DNA of 14,634 bases from an uncultured Acidaminococcus sp. (GTDB lineage: Bacteria; Bacillota_C; Negativicutes; Acidaminococcales; Acidaminococcaceae). Position numbers and translations under genes: made by a program. Below the pieces are notes generated by a model. The model was not told the origin of the DNA. It was given only the letters and a program-made list of their open reading frames with translations, and did no database searches. Positions 1 to 5,902 of this stretch are shown piece by piece. The stretch covers positions 1-14,634 of the forward strand of contig OMUE01000021.1 of NCBI GenBank assembly GCA_900314165.1, in the 5' to 3' direction. The first letter of the stretch is position 1; each line of letters begins with the position of its first letter.

Positions 1-50
1 AGGTGGGTCATTTTTTTCCGGCCCTTTGGGTCAATTATAGTCCGGCCTTA
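1..50. mobile_element. Possible terminal repeats of an IS21-type insertion sequence (element lies outside the window)
   Basis: Two direct repeats with a 23-24 bp period are visible: TGGGTCA, seven T's, CCGGCC (4-23), then TGGGTCA, an eight-base AT-rich spacer, CCGGCC (27-47). Repeated GGGTCA blocks near the ends are typical of IS21-family elements as I recall them. No transposase reading frame is present in the window, so the body of the element, if real, lies to the left. The assignment rests only on this short pattern. Confidence 0.4.
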
Positions 51-110
51 ACATCCCTTTCTTTTCTAATATTAAGAAGTCCTAATTAACTTTTCCATTT
101 GAATCCGTAG

Positions 111-132
111 GGACGCATCGTGAGATGCGTCC
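111..132. repeat. REP-like perfect hairpin
   Basis: A 9-bp perfect stem (GGACGCATC at 111-119, GATGCGTCC at 124-132) closes a GTGA tetraloop and is preceded by GTAG. The GTAGGG...CCC form recurs at 4683-4727. It looks like a dispersed REP-type palindrome. It has no T-run and is not a classical terminator. Confidence 0.5.
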
Positions 133-142
133 GCTGTCAGAC

Positions 143-180
143 GGGAGCTGTGAAAAGATGAATTTTCACAGCTCCTTTTT
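143..180 (+). terminator. CTGTGA-core hairpin with a T-run on the plus strand
   Basis: A 13-bp perfect stem (144-156 with 163-175) has a 6-nt loop and is followed on the plus strand by TTTTT at 176-180. It could end rightward transcription arriving from the putative insertion sequence on the left. It could also belong to the dispersed CTGTGA hairpin family seen at 7515, 7598 and 11999. On the minus strand, downstream of sbcC, it has no T-run. Confidence 0.55.
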
Positions 181-219
181 ATTGTCAGCATGGCTGACTT
201 CCTTGCCCGCCGCAGGCGC

Positions 220-264
220 CTCTTCACTCTTCACTCTTCGCTCTTCACTGTTTTTCACAGCCCC
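220..264. repeat. Heptamer tandem repeat plus half hairpin downstream of sbcC
   Basis: Four consecutive heptamers are seen: CTCTTCA at 220-226 and 227-233, CTCTTCG at 234-240, CTCTTCA at 241-247. A lone TTTTTCACAGCCCC half-arm of the CTGTGA hairpin family follows. Read on the minus strand, this begins about 25 nt after the sbcC stop codon. The preceding GCCGCAGGC-GCCTCTTC block matches a block at 8807-8828, so the composite is repeated in the window. The rest of 1-288 holds nothing else that I recognise. Confidence 0.6.
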
Positions 265-288
265 CTACGGGGTAAAGCAAATTGAAAT

Positions 289-2562
289 TTATACCCTAAA
301 CCTCGTGGTACTCCCCTGCTGGGTAGGAATGATTTCCAACTGGGCAGAGATGCGCTCCTTCAGCTCGGCCACGTGGGAGATGATGCCTACCAGGCGGCCC
401 CCCTGCTGCAGTTCCAGCAAGGCGCTGATGGCACTGTCCAGGGTCTCCGGATCCAGGGAACCAAAGCCTTCATCCACCAGGATTGTGTCCAGGTGCAGGC
501 CTCCGGCATAGGATTCCAGCACATCGGACAGCCCCAGAGCCAGAGACAGGGACGTAAAGAAGATTTCCCCGCCAGACAGGGTAGTCACCGCCCTCATCTG
601 ACCCGTAAAGGCATCCATGATTTCCAGTCCCAGGCCCTGTTCTTTCCGGGCATCCACGATGTCTTCGCTGCGGTACAGGCTGTAGCGGCCCTGGCTGATC
701 TTGCTAAGCCGCAGGTTGGCCGTCTGCAGCACATCATCCAGCACGGCCTGGAGCACAAAGGACGAGAACGTGAGCTTCCGGTCGTTATTCCCTTTGGCCG
801 TATCCGCCAAAAGCCCGATGGGACCATACTCCCGGTTCAGGCGGTCCAGTTCTTTTTCCAGTTTTTCCAGAGACGCCAGGACCGTCTTCCCCCGTTCCAG
901 GGATTCTTTAAGAGCCCCCGTCTCGCTGGACAGTGCGCTAGCTGCCTCCTGAGTCTGTTTCTGGGCCTGAGCCAAGGGCTCCAGATCCGGCCGCTCCTGG
1001 CCCTGGATCTGCTCAGCCAGCAGCTTCATTTCCCCTTCCAGTCGACTGACCTGATTGTTGTATTGTTTGACTTTGTTTTGCCAGCCCTCTTTCAGGCTCA
1101 GAGCTTTGTGAGCCCCCAGGAAGGCCTGCTGATCCGGGAAAGGGGACGCTTCCAGAGCCTTGGCATAGGCTGCTTTTTCTTCGTCAAACACTTGTTGAGC
1201 GCTGGCTACGTTTTTCTTAGCCGTTTCCACGGAGCCTTTGGCCCGATTCCATGCGCCCCGGGCTTTTTCCAGCTGTTTCTGCTGCTTTTTGATGGCGGCC
1301 AGCTGTTTTTCTACTTTCCGGGTTTCCTGCTCCAGCTTATCCTGTTGTTCCTTCGTCTGGGTTGCCGGATGAGGATGATCCAGAGAACCACAAACAGGAC
1401 AGGGCTGCCCTGCCTTCAATTCCTGGGCCAGCCGCACGGTCTCCGCACTGGCCGTAGCTATGCGGACCATATCCTCCCGCAGTTTGTCCGCCTGCTGCTG
1501 CAGGGCATCCGTATTGGCCTCTGCTGCGTTCTGCAGCTGGGCCTCATAGTCCTTTTGAGCTTTTTCATAGGCTGCCTGGGCAGCGGTCAGCTGGGCCTGA
1601 GCTGCGTCGTTCTGCCGTTTGGCCGTCAGGGTTTTACTGTACACCGGATGCAGGTTTTGGGCCTCTTCCAGGATCTTGATTTTTTCTTCCAGCTGCCGGA
1701 TCTCCGGGGCTTCCCCCTGCAGCTTCTGCTGCCGGGCCACGCAGGCCTCCCATTTGTCCAAATTCAGGGCAATCTGCCGGGCCGCTTCGTATTCCTTTAC
1801 GGCCTTATGTGCCAACTCCTGAGCCTGTTTTTCCTGGACCTCCCGCTCTTTCAAGACCTTTTTCTGCTCTTCCAGCTGCGCTTTCAGTGCCGCTGCATTT
1901 TCCGCCGCCACACTCTCCCGCTGAAGCTCATAGCGGTTCCTGGTTTCGTCGTACTGCTTGCGCAAAGCCTTAGCCCGGGCGTCCAGGGCCTCTTCTATAT
2001 AGCTGTACTGCTCTGTCTTGAACAGTGTTTCTAAAATCTGTTTCCGTTCCTTGGAGTCCGCCACCAGAAACCGACGGAATTCTCCCTGAGGCAGCACCAT
2101 GAGCTGCCGGAACTGTTTTGCCTGGAAGCCCAGCAGGCCTTCTATAGCCCGGGTGGCCGTACTGTTGCTGGTGGCCAGCACTTTCCGTTCCCCGGATTCC
2201 TGGATTTCCACCAGAGAGGCCCCTACGGGCACAGTCCGGGTTCCTTCCCCCCGCTGCTTTTTCAGCACCTGTTCCGGGGTCCGGGTGATTTCATAGGTTT
2301 TGCCCAGGTTGGAAAACGTAAACTGGACCTCCGTCTTCGTCTCAGGAGTGGCATAATCGCTGCGCAGGCTGCGGTTATCCCGCAGATCCCCGCTGGCCGT
2401 GCCATACAGGGCAAAGGTAATGGCGTCCAAAATTGTGGTCTTTCCGCTACCCGTAGGCCCGGTAATGAGGAAGAACCGCTTGTCCCCCAGCGCCGTAAAA
2501 TCGATCTGTTCCTGCCCGGCGTAAGGGCCGAAAGCCGTCATGGTAAGTGCTAGTGGGCACAT
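289..2562 (-). CDS. sbcC: SbcC, ATPase subunit of the SbcCD (Rad50-Mre11 type) nuclease
   Basis: This SMC/Rad50-like ATPase works with SbcD to cut DNA hairpins, palindromes and blocked ends during replication and repair. Visible motifs in order: Walker A GPTGSGKT at residues 35-42, the Q-loop region LPQGEFRRFL near 157, the first coiled-coil arm about 180-385, zinc hook CPVC at 388-391, the second arm about 392-600, ABC signature LSGGE near 662, Walker B ILVDEGFGSLD at 694-704, and the H-loop ISH near 729. The protein is 757 aa, clearly shorter than the roughly 1000-1100 aa usual in E. coli and Bacillus. Both ATPase halves and the hook are intact, so the shortening is in the coiled-coil arms rather than a truncation. 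The ATG shares one base with the sbcD stop (TGATG), which implies translational coupling. GGGAGG lies upstream within sbcD. Confidence 0.96.
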   Translation of the reverse strand: MCPLALTMTAFGPYAGQEQIDFTALGDKRFFLITGPTGSGKTTILDAITFALYGTASGDLRDNRSLRSDYATPETKTEVQFTFSNLGKTYEITRTPEQVLKKQRGEGTRTVPVGASLVEIQESGERKVLATSNSTATRAIEGLLGFQAKQFRQLMVLPQGEFRRFLVADSKERKQILETLFKTEQYSYIEEALDARAKALRKQYDETRNRYELQRESVAAENAAALKAQLEEQKKVLKEREVQEKQAQELAHKAVKEYEAARQIALNLDKWEACVARQQKLQGEAPEIRQLEEKIKILEEAQNLHPVYSKTLTAKRQNDAAQAQLTAAQAAYEKAQKDYEAQLQNAAEANTDALQQQADKLREDMVRIATASAETVRLAQELKAGQPCPVCGSLDHPHPATQTKEQQDKLEQETRKVEKQLAAIKKQQKQLEKARGAWNRAKGSVETAKKNVASAQQVFDEEKAAYAKALEASPFPDQQAFLGAHKALSLKEGWQNKVKQYNNQVSRLEGEMKLLAEQIQGQERPDLEPLAQAQKQTQEAASALSSETGALKESLERGKTVLASLEKLEKELDRLNREYGPIGLLADTAKGNNDRKLTFSSFVLQAVLDDVLQTANLRLSKISQGRYSLYRSEDIVDARKEQGLGLEIMDAFTGQMRAVTTLSGGEIFFTSLSLALGLSDVLESYAGGLHLDTILVDEGFGSLDPETLDSAISALLELQQGGRLVGIISHVAELKERISAQLEIIPTQQGSTTRFRV

Positions 2563-3704
2563 CAGGCGTTCCTCCCTTCCTGGACCAGATCCTGCAGGAC
2601 CTGGTGGAACAAGTCTTTTTGATTGTCATCCAATTCCTGCCCTGTCACTTCTTTGAAGAAGGCAGAGAACAGGTCGGCCGTGCCCAGGCCTTTTCGGGCC
2701 TCGCTGGCCTGCCGTTCCACGGCCTGAGGCTGCAGCCGTTCGTAGCCCAACTGCAGGATCCGGGGATACACCTGTTCCAGCCGATGCTTGGCATCCAGTA
2801 TCGGTGTGCTGTCCGTCAGCATAATCTGTAGGTAATCCTCCAGATGTTCTGTCCGGGGATGTTCCAACAGGTCCTGGAACGTACCCTTCAGTACCGCCAG
2901 TTCATGGGGGGCCTTCAGGGTCAGTGTTTCCACGCGGATGCTGCCATCGCCCGCCAGATCCACAATGTGGACGGCTTTCTTCTGGCTGGCTTCTGCGAAG
3001 GAATATTTCAACAGGGAACCGCAATACCGAACTTTCGGAGAACAGTTCTGGGCCGCATGCAGGTGTCCCAAAGCCGTGTAGTTGAATGCATCAAAGCAGG
3101 ACAGGCTCACTGTAGTAGCACCGCCGGCTGCCAAAGGCCGCTCGCTGTCCGGTGTAGGCTGGGCGCCGGTCACAAAGACGTGAGCCAGAGCCACTTTGCG
3201 GGCGCCGTCCGGAATCTGCCCCAGCATATGGGCCACCTGCCACTGGAGAGCGGCCTCGTGGGTGGGCTTCTTTTCCCCGCTGAGCTCCGTAGCCGTCAGG
3301 GGCTCGCAATAGGTCATGGGGGCGAAATACACGGGCCCATATTCATCCTTCAGGCAGATGGGCTGTGCAGAGGGGCTTACAGGACCTACAATATAAAGCT
3401 GCCGGGAAGCGAACAAAGCCTGACCGAAATTCAATCGGTCAGGGTTGTCGTGATTCCCGGCAATCATAATGACGGGCAGCTGCAAGTCCAGGACCAGCCG
3501 GCGCAGGGTTTCGTCCAGCAGGTTCACGGCCTCCGTGGGAGGCACGGCCCTGTCGTATACGTCGCCAGCCACCAGGACTGCATCTACGTTGTATTCTTTT
3601 GCAATGGTCAGCACCTGGTCCAGGACCTGCCGCTGGTCCTCCAGTAAATGGAGGCCGTGGAAGATCCGGCCCAGATGCCAGTCAGAAGTATGCAGGAATC
3701 TCAC
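2562..3704 (-). CDS. sbcD: SbcD, nuclease subunit of SbcCD
   Basis: Mre11-type metallophosphoesterase that supplies the nuclease active site of SbcCD. The metal-binding motifs are all present: D8-x-H10 (SDWHLG), GDVYD around D48, GNHD at 83-86, H175, and GHLH at 213-216. A conserved GSLLKYSFAEA segment is at 229-239, and a C-terminal capping/SbcC-binding region follows. Length is 380 aa, close to the usual 400. The start is GTG, chosen because the protein then begins with the canonical MRFLHTSDWHLG; AGGG sits 6-9 nt upstream. The gap to the upstream thiW gene is only 7 bp, so sbcDC appears to be transcribed from the thiW promoter, an unexpected pairing of transport and DNA repair. Confidence 0.96.
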   Translation of the reverse strand: MRFLHTSDWHLGRIFHGLHLLEDQRQVLDQVLTIAKEYNVDAVLVAGDVYDRAVPPTEAVNLLDETLRRLVLDLQLPVIMIAGNHDNPDRLNFGQALFASRQLYIVGPVSPSAQPICLKDEYGPVYFAPMTYCEPLTATELSGEKKPTHEAALQWQVAHMLGQIPDGARKVALAHVFVTGAQPTPDSERPLAAGGATTVSLSCFDAFNYTALGHLHAAQNCSPKVRYCGSLLKYSFAEASQKKAVHIVDLAGDGSIRVETLTLKAPHELAVLKGTFQDLLEHPRTEHLEDYLQIMLTDSTPILDAKHRLEQVYPRILQLGYERLQPQAVERQASEARKGLGTADLFSAFFKEVTGQELDDNQKDLFHQVLQDLVQEGRNA

Positions 3705-3711
3705 GGTTCCC

Positions 3712-4227
3712 TCACTTTCTTACAGGGTCGGGCAATTTGGCTTTGACCAGGTTGAACACGCCCAATTTCAGAGCCAAGCCCGCAATGAGGCTGCCGCCGA
3801 TGGTGGACACCAGGAACGGGGGAATGAAGAAGAATGCCATGGTGGGTTTGCCCAGGATGAACGTAGCCACCAGATAGGCCACGTAGCCGCCGATGATGCC
3901 GGTGCCTACCACTTCACCTACCATAGCAGCGGGAATGGTATGGAACTTCTTATACACCAGGGCGGCGCAGATAGCGCCGATCATGCTGCCGGGAAAGGCC
4001 AGAGGAGAACCCAGGCCGAACAGGTTCCGCAGCAGGGCGATCAGGAAGCTGATGGCTGCCGCATAGCCGGGTCCCAACAGCACCGCACACAGCACGTTGA
4101 TGCAGTGCTGCATGGGGAAGCATTTGGAAATGCCCACAGGGATGTAGAACAGGTTGGCCGTAATGGTCCCGATGGCCACCAGAAGGGCCGAAAATGTCAT
4201 GCGAAACGTATTATTTGAAGAATTCAT
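3712..4227 (-). CDS. thiW: ThiW-family ECF transporter S component (predicted thiazole uptake)
   Basis: Small polytopic membrane protein of 171 aa and about five to six hydrophobic segments. It shows the ThiW pattern as I recall it: IPVGISKCFPMQHCINVL at 29-46, AVLLGPGYA at 48-56, LLRNLFGLGSPLAFPGSMIGA at 65-85, GEVVGTGIIGG at 104-114, and FFFIPPFL at 132-139. ThiW proteins are predicted substrate-binding subunits for the thiazole precursor of thiamine and would need a shared ECF energising module encoded elsewhere. The start at 4227 has AAAGGAG 8 nt upstream; a start at 4293 would add 22 hydrophobic residues and overlap the likely promoter. No thiamin pyrophosphate riboswitch is visible ahead of it. 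It is the first gene of an apparent thiW-sbcD-sbcC unit. Confidence 0.82.
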   Translation of the reverse strand: MNSSNNTFRMTFSALLVAIGTITANLFYIPVGISKCFPMQHCINVLCAVLLGPGYAAAISFLIALLRNLFGLGSPLAFPGSMIGAICAALVYKKFHTIPAAMVGEVVGTGIIGGYVAYLVATFILGKPTMAFFFIPPFLVSTIGGSLIAGLALKLGVFNLVKAKLPDPVRK

Positions 4228-4264
4228 CGCAATCGCTCCTTTGATAAAAAATAAGTTCTCTATT

Positions 4265-4293
4265 ATTATAATACTCACCAGGAACCAGAACAA
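4265..4293 (-). promoter_or_regulatory. Candidate promoter for thiW-sbcD-sbcC
   Basis: On the minus strand a perfect TATAAT (-10 at 4265-4270) is preceded by a 17-bp spacer and TTGTTC (-35 at 4288-4293). This predicts a start near 4258 and a leader of only about 30 nt before the thiW ATG. A terminator-like hairpin at 4316-4361 lies just upstream, as expected at the head of a transcription unit. Confidence 0.45.
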
Positions 4294-4315
4294 CGACCAT
4301 AGATAAAAGGAATAG

Positions 4316-4361
4316 CAAAAAGTGGCTGTTGCAGTTATTCAACTGCAGCAGCCCCCTTTTT
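4316..4361. terminator. Bidirectional terminator-like hairpin upstream of thiW
   Basis: A 13-bp stem with one G-U pair (4324-4336 with 4341-4353) closes an ATTC loop. It is flanked by an A-run on the left and a T-run on the right, so it can act on both strands. On the minus strand it would end transcripts coming from the flavodoxin gene before the thiW promoter. Confidence 0.6.
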
Positions 4362-4392
4362 CGTCACTCGTCACTGGCTAAAAACCGTCACT
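4362..4392. repeat. CGTCACT heptamer repeats
   Basis: CGTCACT occurs at 4362-4368 and 4369-4375 in tandem and again at 4386-4392. It directly abuts the hairpin at 4316-4361. The same heptamer, inverted, abuts the hairpins at 7515 and 7598. Confidence 0.55.
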
Positions 4393-4463
4393 AGCTATAG
4401 GTTGGCCGTTGCTTTCGCATCGACCAGCCGTAGGTCATGCCTGAACGTTGCTTTCTCGTTGCC

Positions 4464-4557
4464 TAGGCATCGGGGAACTATTTTTTCTCCTAGGCCTGTT
4501 TGCAATGTTGTCGTACGTTAGAAACCACGTGCGAAAAAATAGTCCCCCGCCTGCCTA
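4464..4557. repeat. Long imperfect inverted repeat (MITE-like or structured RNA)
   Basis: Arms at 4464-4487 and 4533-4557 pair over about 22 positions. There is a TAGGCA/TGCCTA outer stem, a small internal loop, then a 17-bp stem with one mismatch containing ACTATTTTTTC and its complement. The loop is 45 nt. No open reading frame of note is inside. It lies in the 465-bp gap between thiW and the flavodoxin gene. Function is unknown. Confidence 0.55.
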
Positions 4558-4617
4558 CGGCGGAGGACGTAGGTCGTTTGGTCGTGTTTCGCCATGTTGT
4601 CGAACCTTGGGTGCCTG

Positions 4618-4680
4618 AATCCGGCCCCCTCTGGGGGCGGAGGTATCCGCTTTAGCGGATGGTGGGAGCGTCCAGCGGAC
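4618..4680 (+). repeat. Double-hairpin dispersed repeat, copy 1
   Basis: Successive perfect hairpins are seen: GCCCCC-TCT-GGGGGC (4624-4638), ATCCGC-TTTA-GCGGAT (4645-4660), and GTCC-AGC-GGAC (4670-4680). The order GGGGGCGGAGG, hairpin, GGTGGG, GCGTCC resembles an inverted second copy at 8163-8217, in which the stem sequences differ but the pairing is kept. Confidence 0.5.
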
Positions 4681-4681
4681 C

Positions 4682-4727
4682 GTAGGGGCGTGCCAGAAAA
4701 CGGCTGGGCCGTTTGGCGGTGCGCCCG
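4682..4727 (+). repeat. REP-like long hairpin
   Basis: It starts GTAGGGGCG and ends CGCCC. The outer stem is 4686-4694 with 4718-4726 (9 pairs, two G-T). The inner stem is AAACGGC at 4698-4704 with GCCGTTT at 4708-4714, closing a TGG loop. It ends 32 nt after the flavodoxin stop on the minus strand. There is no T-run, so it reads as a REP/MITE-like palindrome rather than a terminator. Confidence 0.5.
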
Positions 4728-4758
4728 CGCGACACTTCACTTGCTAAGCAGCTTTTTT

Positions 4759-5367
4759 TTACAGATTCTTCTTTAATACAGCCTTTAGGTCATTCATATC
4801 GCCAGGATCCGTGACGGCACCCATATATTTCATGTCGTACTGGTTGGCTACCCGGCTCATGATATAAGGGGTCTGCTTCAAGGTTTCCTGAGAAGGTGCT
4901 GCCCCTTGCAGCAAGAAATACAGTTTCTTGCCAGCCAGCGCCTTTACCGGTTTTTCCAGGGGATACAGCCGATCGATGAACGTCTTCAGCGGGCCGCTCA
5001 TGGTATGCCAATACACAGGGGAACCAATAACGATGGTATCCGCCGCTTCCAGCTTCTTCAGCACTTCCTTCAACTGGTCATCGGGAAAATTCTGGCCCAA
5101 TTGGTAAATCTTATAATCGTTGAGGAATACGGTTTCGTGTGTCACGCCGGCTAAGAACGCCTCTCCCATCTTATACGTATTGCCTTTCGCGCTGCGGCTG
5201 GCATTGACAAAGATAACCTTGTTGTCCGTCTTTGCAGCTGTTGCCTGCGGAGCCTGCTCAGGCTGTGCCGCTTTCGCTGTCTGCTGGTTTCCGTTGCCGC
5301 AGCCTCCGACCACAACCAAGACGAGTGCCGTAACCAGCACCATAATCTTTTTTCTAAGTCCTATCAT
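4759..5367 (-). CDS. Secreted lipoprotein with a flavodoxin / NADPH-dependent FMN reductase-like domain
   Basis: The 202-aa protein starts with a lipoprotein signal: a basic stretch (RKK at 5-7), a hydrophobic core, and lipobox VGG-C with Cys23. A low-complexity Gln/Ala/Pro linker runs to about residue 48. The rest is a flavodoxin-like fold: N55-ASRSAKGNT64 fits the FMN phosphate loop, and GSPVYWHTMSGPLKTFIDR at 115-133 is the typical flavin-binding segment of this family. A flavodoxin-fold protein anchored outside the inner membrane is unusual; an extracytoplasmic quinone or electron-transfer role is inference. The start at 5367 is supported by AGGAGG nine nt upstream and by the signal peptide; an in-frame start at 5442 would lie inside the promoter. 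It is preceded by a MerR-family gene, and the promoter between them is of MerR type. Confidence 0.85.
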   Translation of the reverse strand: MIGLRKKIMVLVTALVLVVVGGCGNGNQQTAKAAQPEQAPQATAAKTDNKVIFVNASRSAKGNTYKMGEAFLAGVTHETVFLNDYKIYQLGQNFPDDQLKEVLKKLEAADTIVIGSPVYWHTMSGPLKTFIDRLYPLEKPVKALAGKKLYFLLQGAAPSQETLKQTPYIMSRVANQYDMKYMGAVTDPGDMNDLKAVLKKNL

Positions 5368-5411
5368 AATAAAAACCTCCTGACTGATGGTTCCTTTCCC
5401 ATTGCAAACCC

Positions 5412-5442
5412 AGTATAGTTTGCGGTAGTTACTATCGGTCAA
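5412..5442 (-). promoter_or_regulatory. MerR-type promoter (19-bp spacer) with palindromic operator
   Basis: On the minus strand, -35 TTGACC (5437-5442) and -10 TATACT (5412-5417) are separated by 19 bp (5418-5436), the over-long spacing typical of promoters activated by MerR-family proteins. A 15-nt near-perfect palindrome, CGrTAGT-A-ACTAyCG, occupies 5423-5437 and overlaps the spacer. Expected transcription begins near 5405, about 38 nt before the flavodoxin ATG. The MerR gene ends 24 nt upstream of the -35, so it is the obvious regulator. Confidence 0.75.
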
Positions 5443-5453
5443 GAGGTTTTTTC

Positions 5454-5471
5454 ACTTTTCTCTTTTCACTT
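5454..5471. repeat. 18-nt repeat overlapping the MerR stop codon
   Basis: The sequence ACTTTTCTCTTTTCACTT is identical to 12103-12120 downstream of lepB. Here it covers the MerR stop codon (5466-5468). It belongs to the purine/pyrimidine-biased heptamer repeats found at gene 3' ends in this window. Confidence 0.55.
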
Positions 5472-5888
5472 CTTACGATACTCCGGCAGCAGATTGCTCA
5501 CATAGGGAATCTTTCCCGTCTGTACATCATCATAAAATTTCTGTTTCTTGTCGATGTAATCCATGCTGGCCTGCAGTTCTGCCATAGCTTCCTGAAGCTT
5601 CTGCTTCTTGACAACCAGCATGGCCTGCCGCCTCGGTATGGAAGCCTGGCCCTCCAGACACATGGCCAGATACTCTTTCATTTCTTCAATGGACATGCCG
5701 CATTTTTTCAGGCAGTTCAGGTCCTTGATCCACTTTACCATGTGTTCTGAAAAGATCCGCCGGTTATTGGCATCCCTCTGCACATCCGGCACCAATCCTT
5801 CGTTGCAGTAATATTTCAGCGTCTGATAGCTAAGTCCCGTCAACCGGCAGGTTTCCATCATGGTGTACATGGATGATTTTGCAGTCAT
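5466..5888 (-). CDS. MerR-family transcriptional regulator
   Basis: 140 aa. The N-terminal winged helix-turn-helix spans roughly residues 7-75: YTMMETCRLTGLSYQTLKYY, then the wing region DANNRRIFSE, then KKCGMSIEEMKEYL. A coiled-coil dimerisation helix follows to about 118 and a short C-terminal tail. The layout resembles the AdhR/NmlR-like small MerR proteins that control oxidoreductase genes. Cysteines at 14, 28, 59, 63 and 77 are present, but I see no metal-binding C-terminal motif, so a thiol or electrophile signal is only a possibility. The start is supported by AAGGAGG nine nt upstream. It follows the AlbA_2 regulator gene by 14 bp and precedes the flavodoxin lipoprotein gene, whose promoter has the MerR architecture. 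The last codons coincide with a dispersed repeat. Confidence 0.9.
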   Translation of the reverse strand: MTAKSSMYTMMETCRLTGLSYQTLKYYCNEGLVPDVQRDANNRRIFSEHMVKWIKDLNCLKKCGMSIEEMKEYLAMCLEGQASIPRRQAMLVVKKQKLQEAMAELQASMDYIDKKQKFYDDVQTGKIPYVSNLLPEYRKK

Positions 5889-5902
5889 AGCCGTATCCCT
5901 CC

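Noticed and set aside
373..2034. Long plus-strand open frame (553 codons) opposite sbcC
   Set aside because: It is rich in Gln, Leu and Phe with no domain, and mirrors the coiled-coil codons of sbcC on the other strand. No ribosome site. A shadow frame.
4228..4315. Thiamin pyrophosphate riboswitch ahead of thiW
   Set aside because: The leader is only about 30 nt, and no CTGAGA or matching conserved helix is seen upstream.
4555..4740. Short open frames in the thiW-flavodoxin gap
   Set aside because: They run through palindromic repeats and have no ribosome site or protein-like composition.
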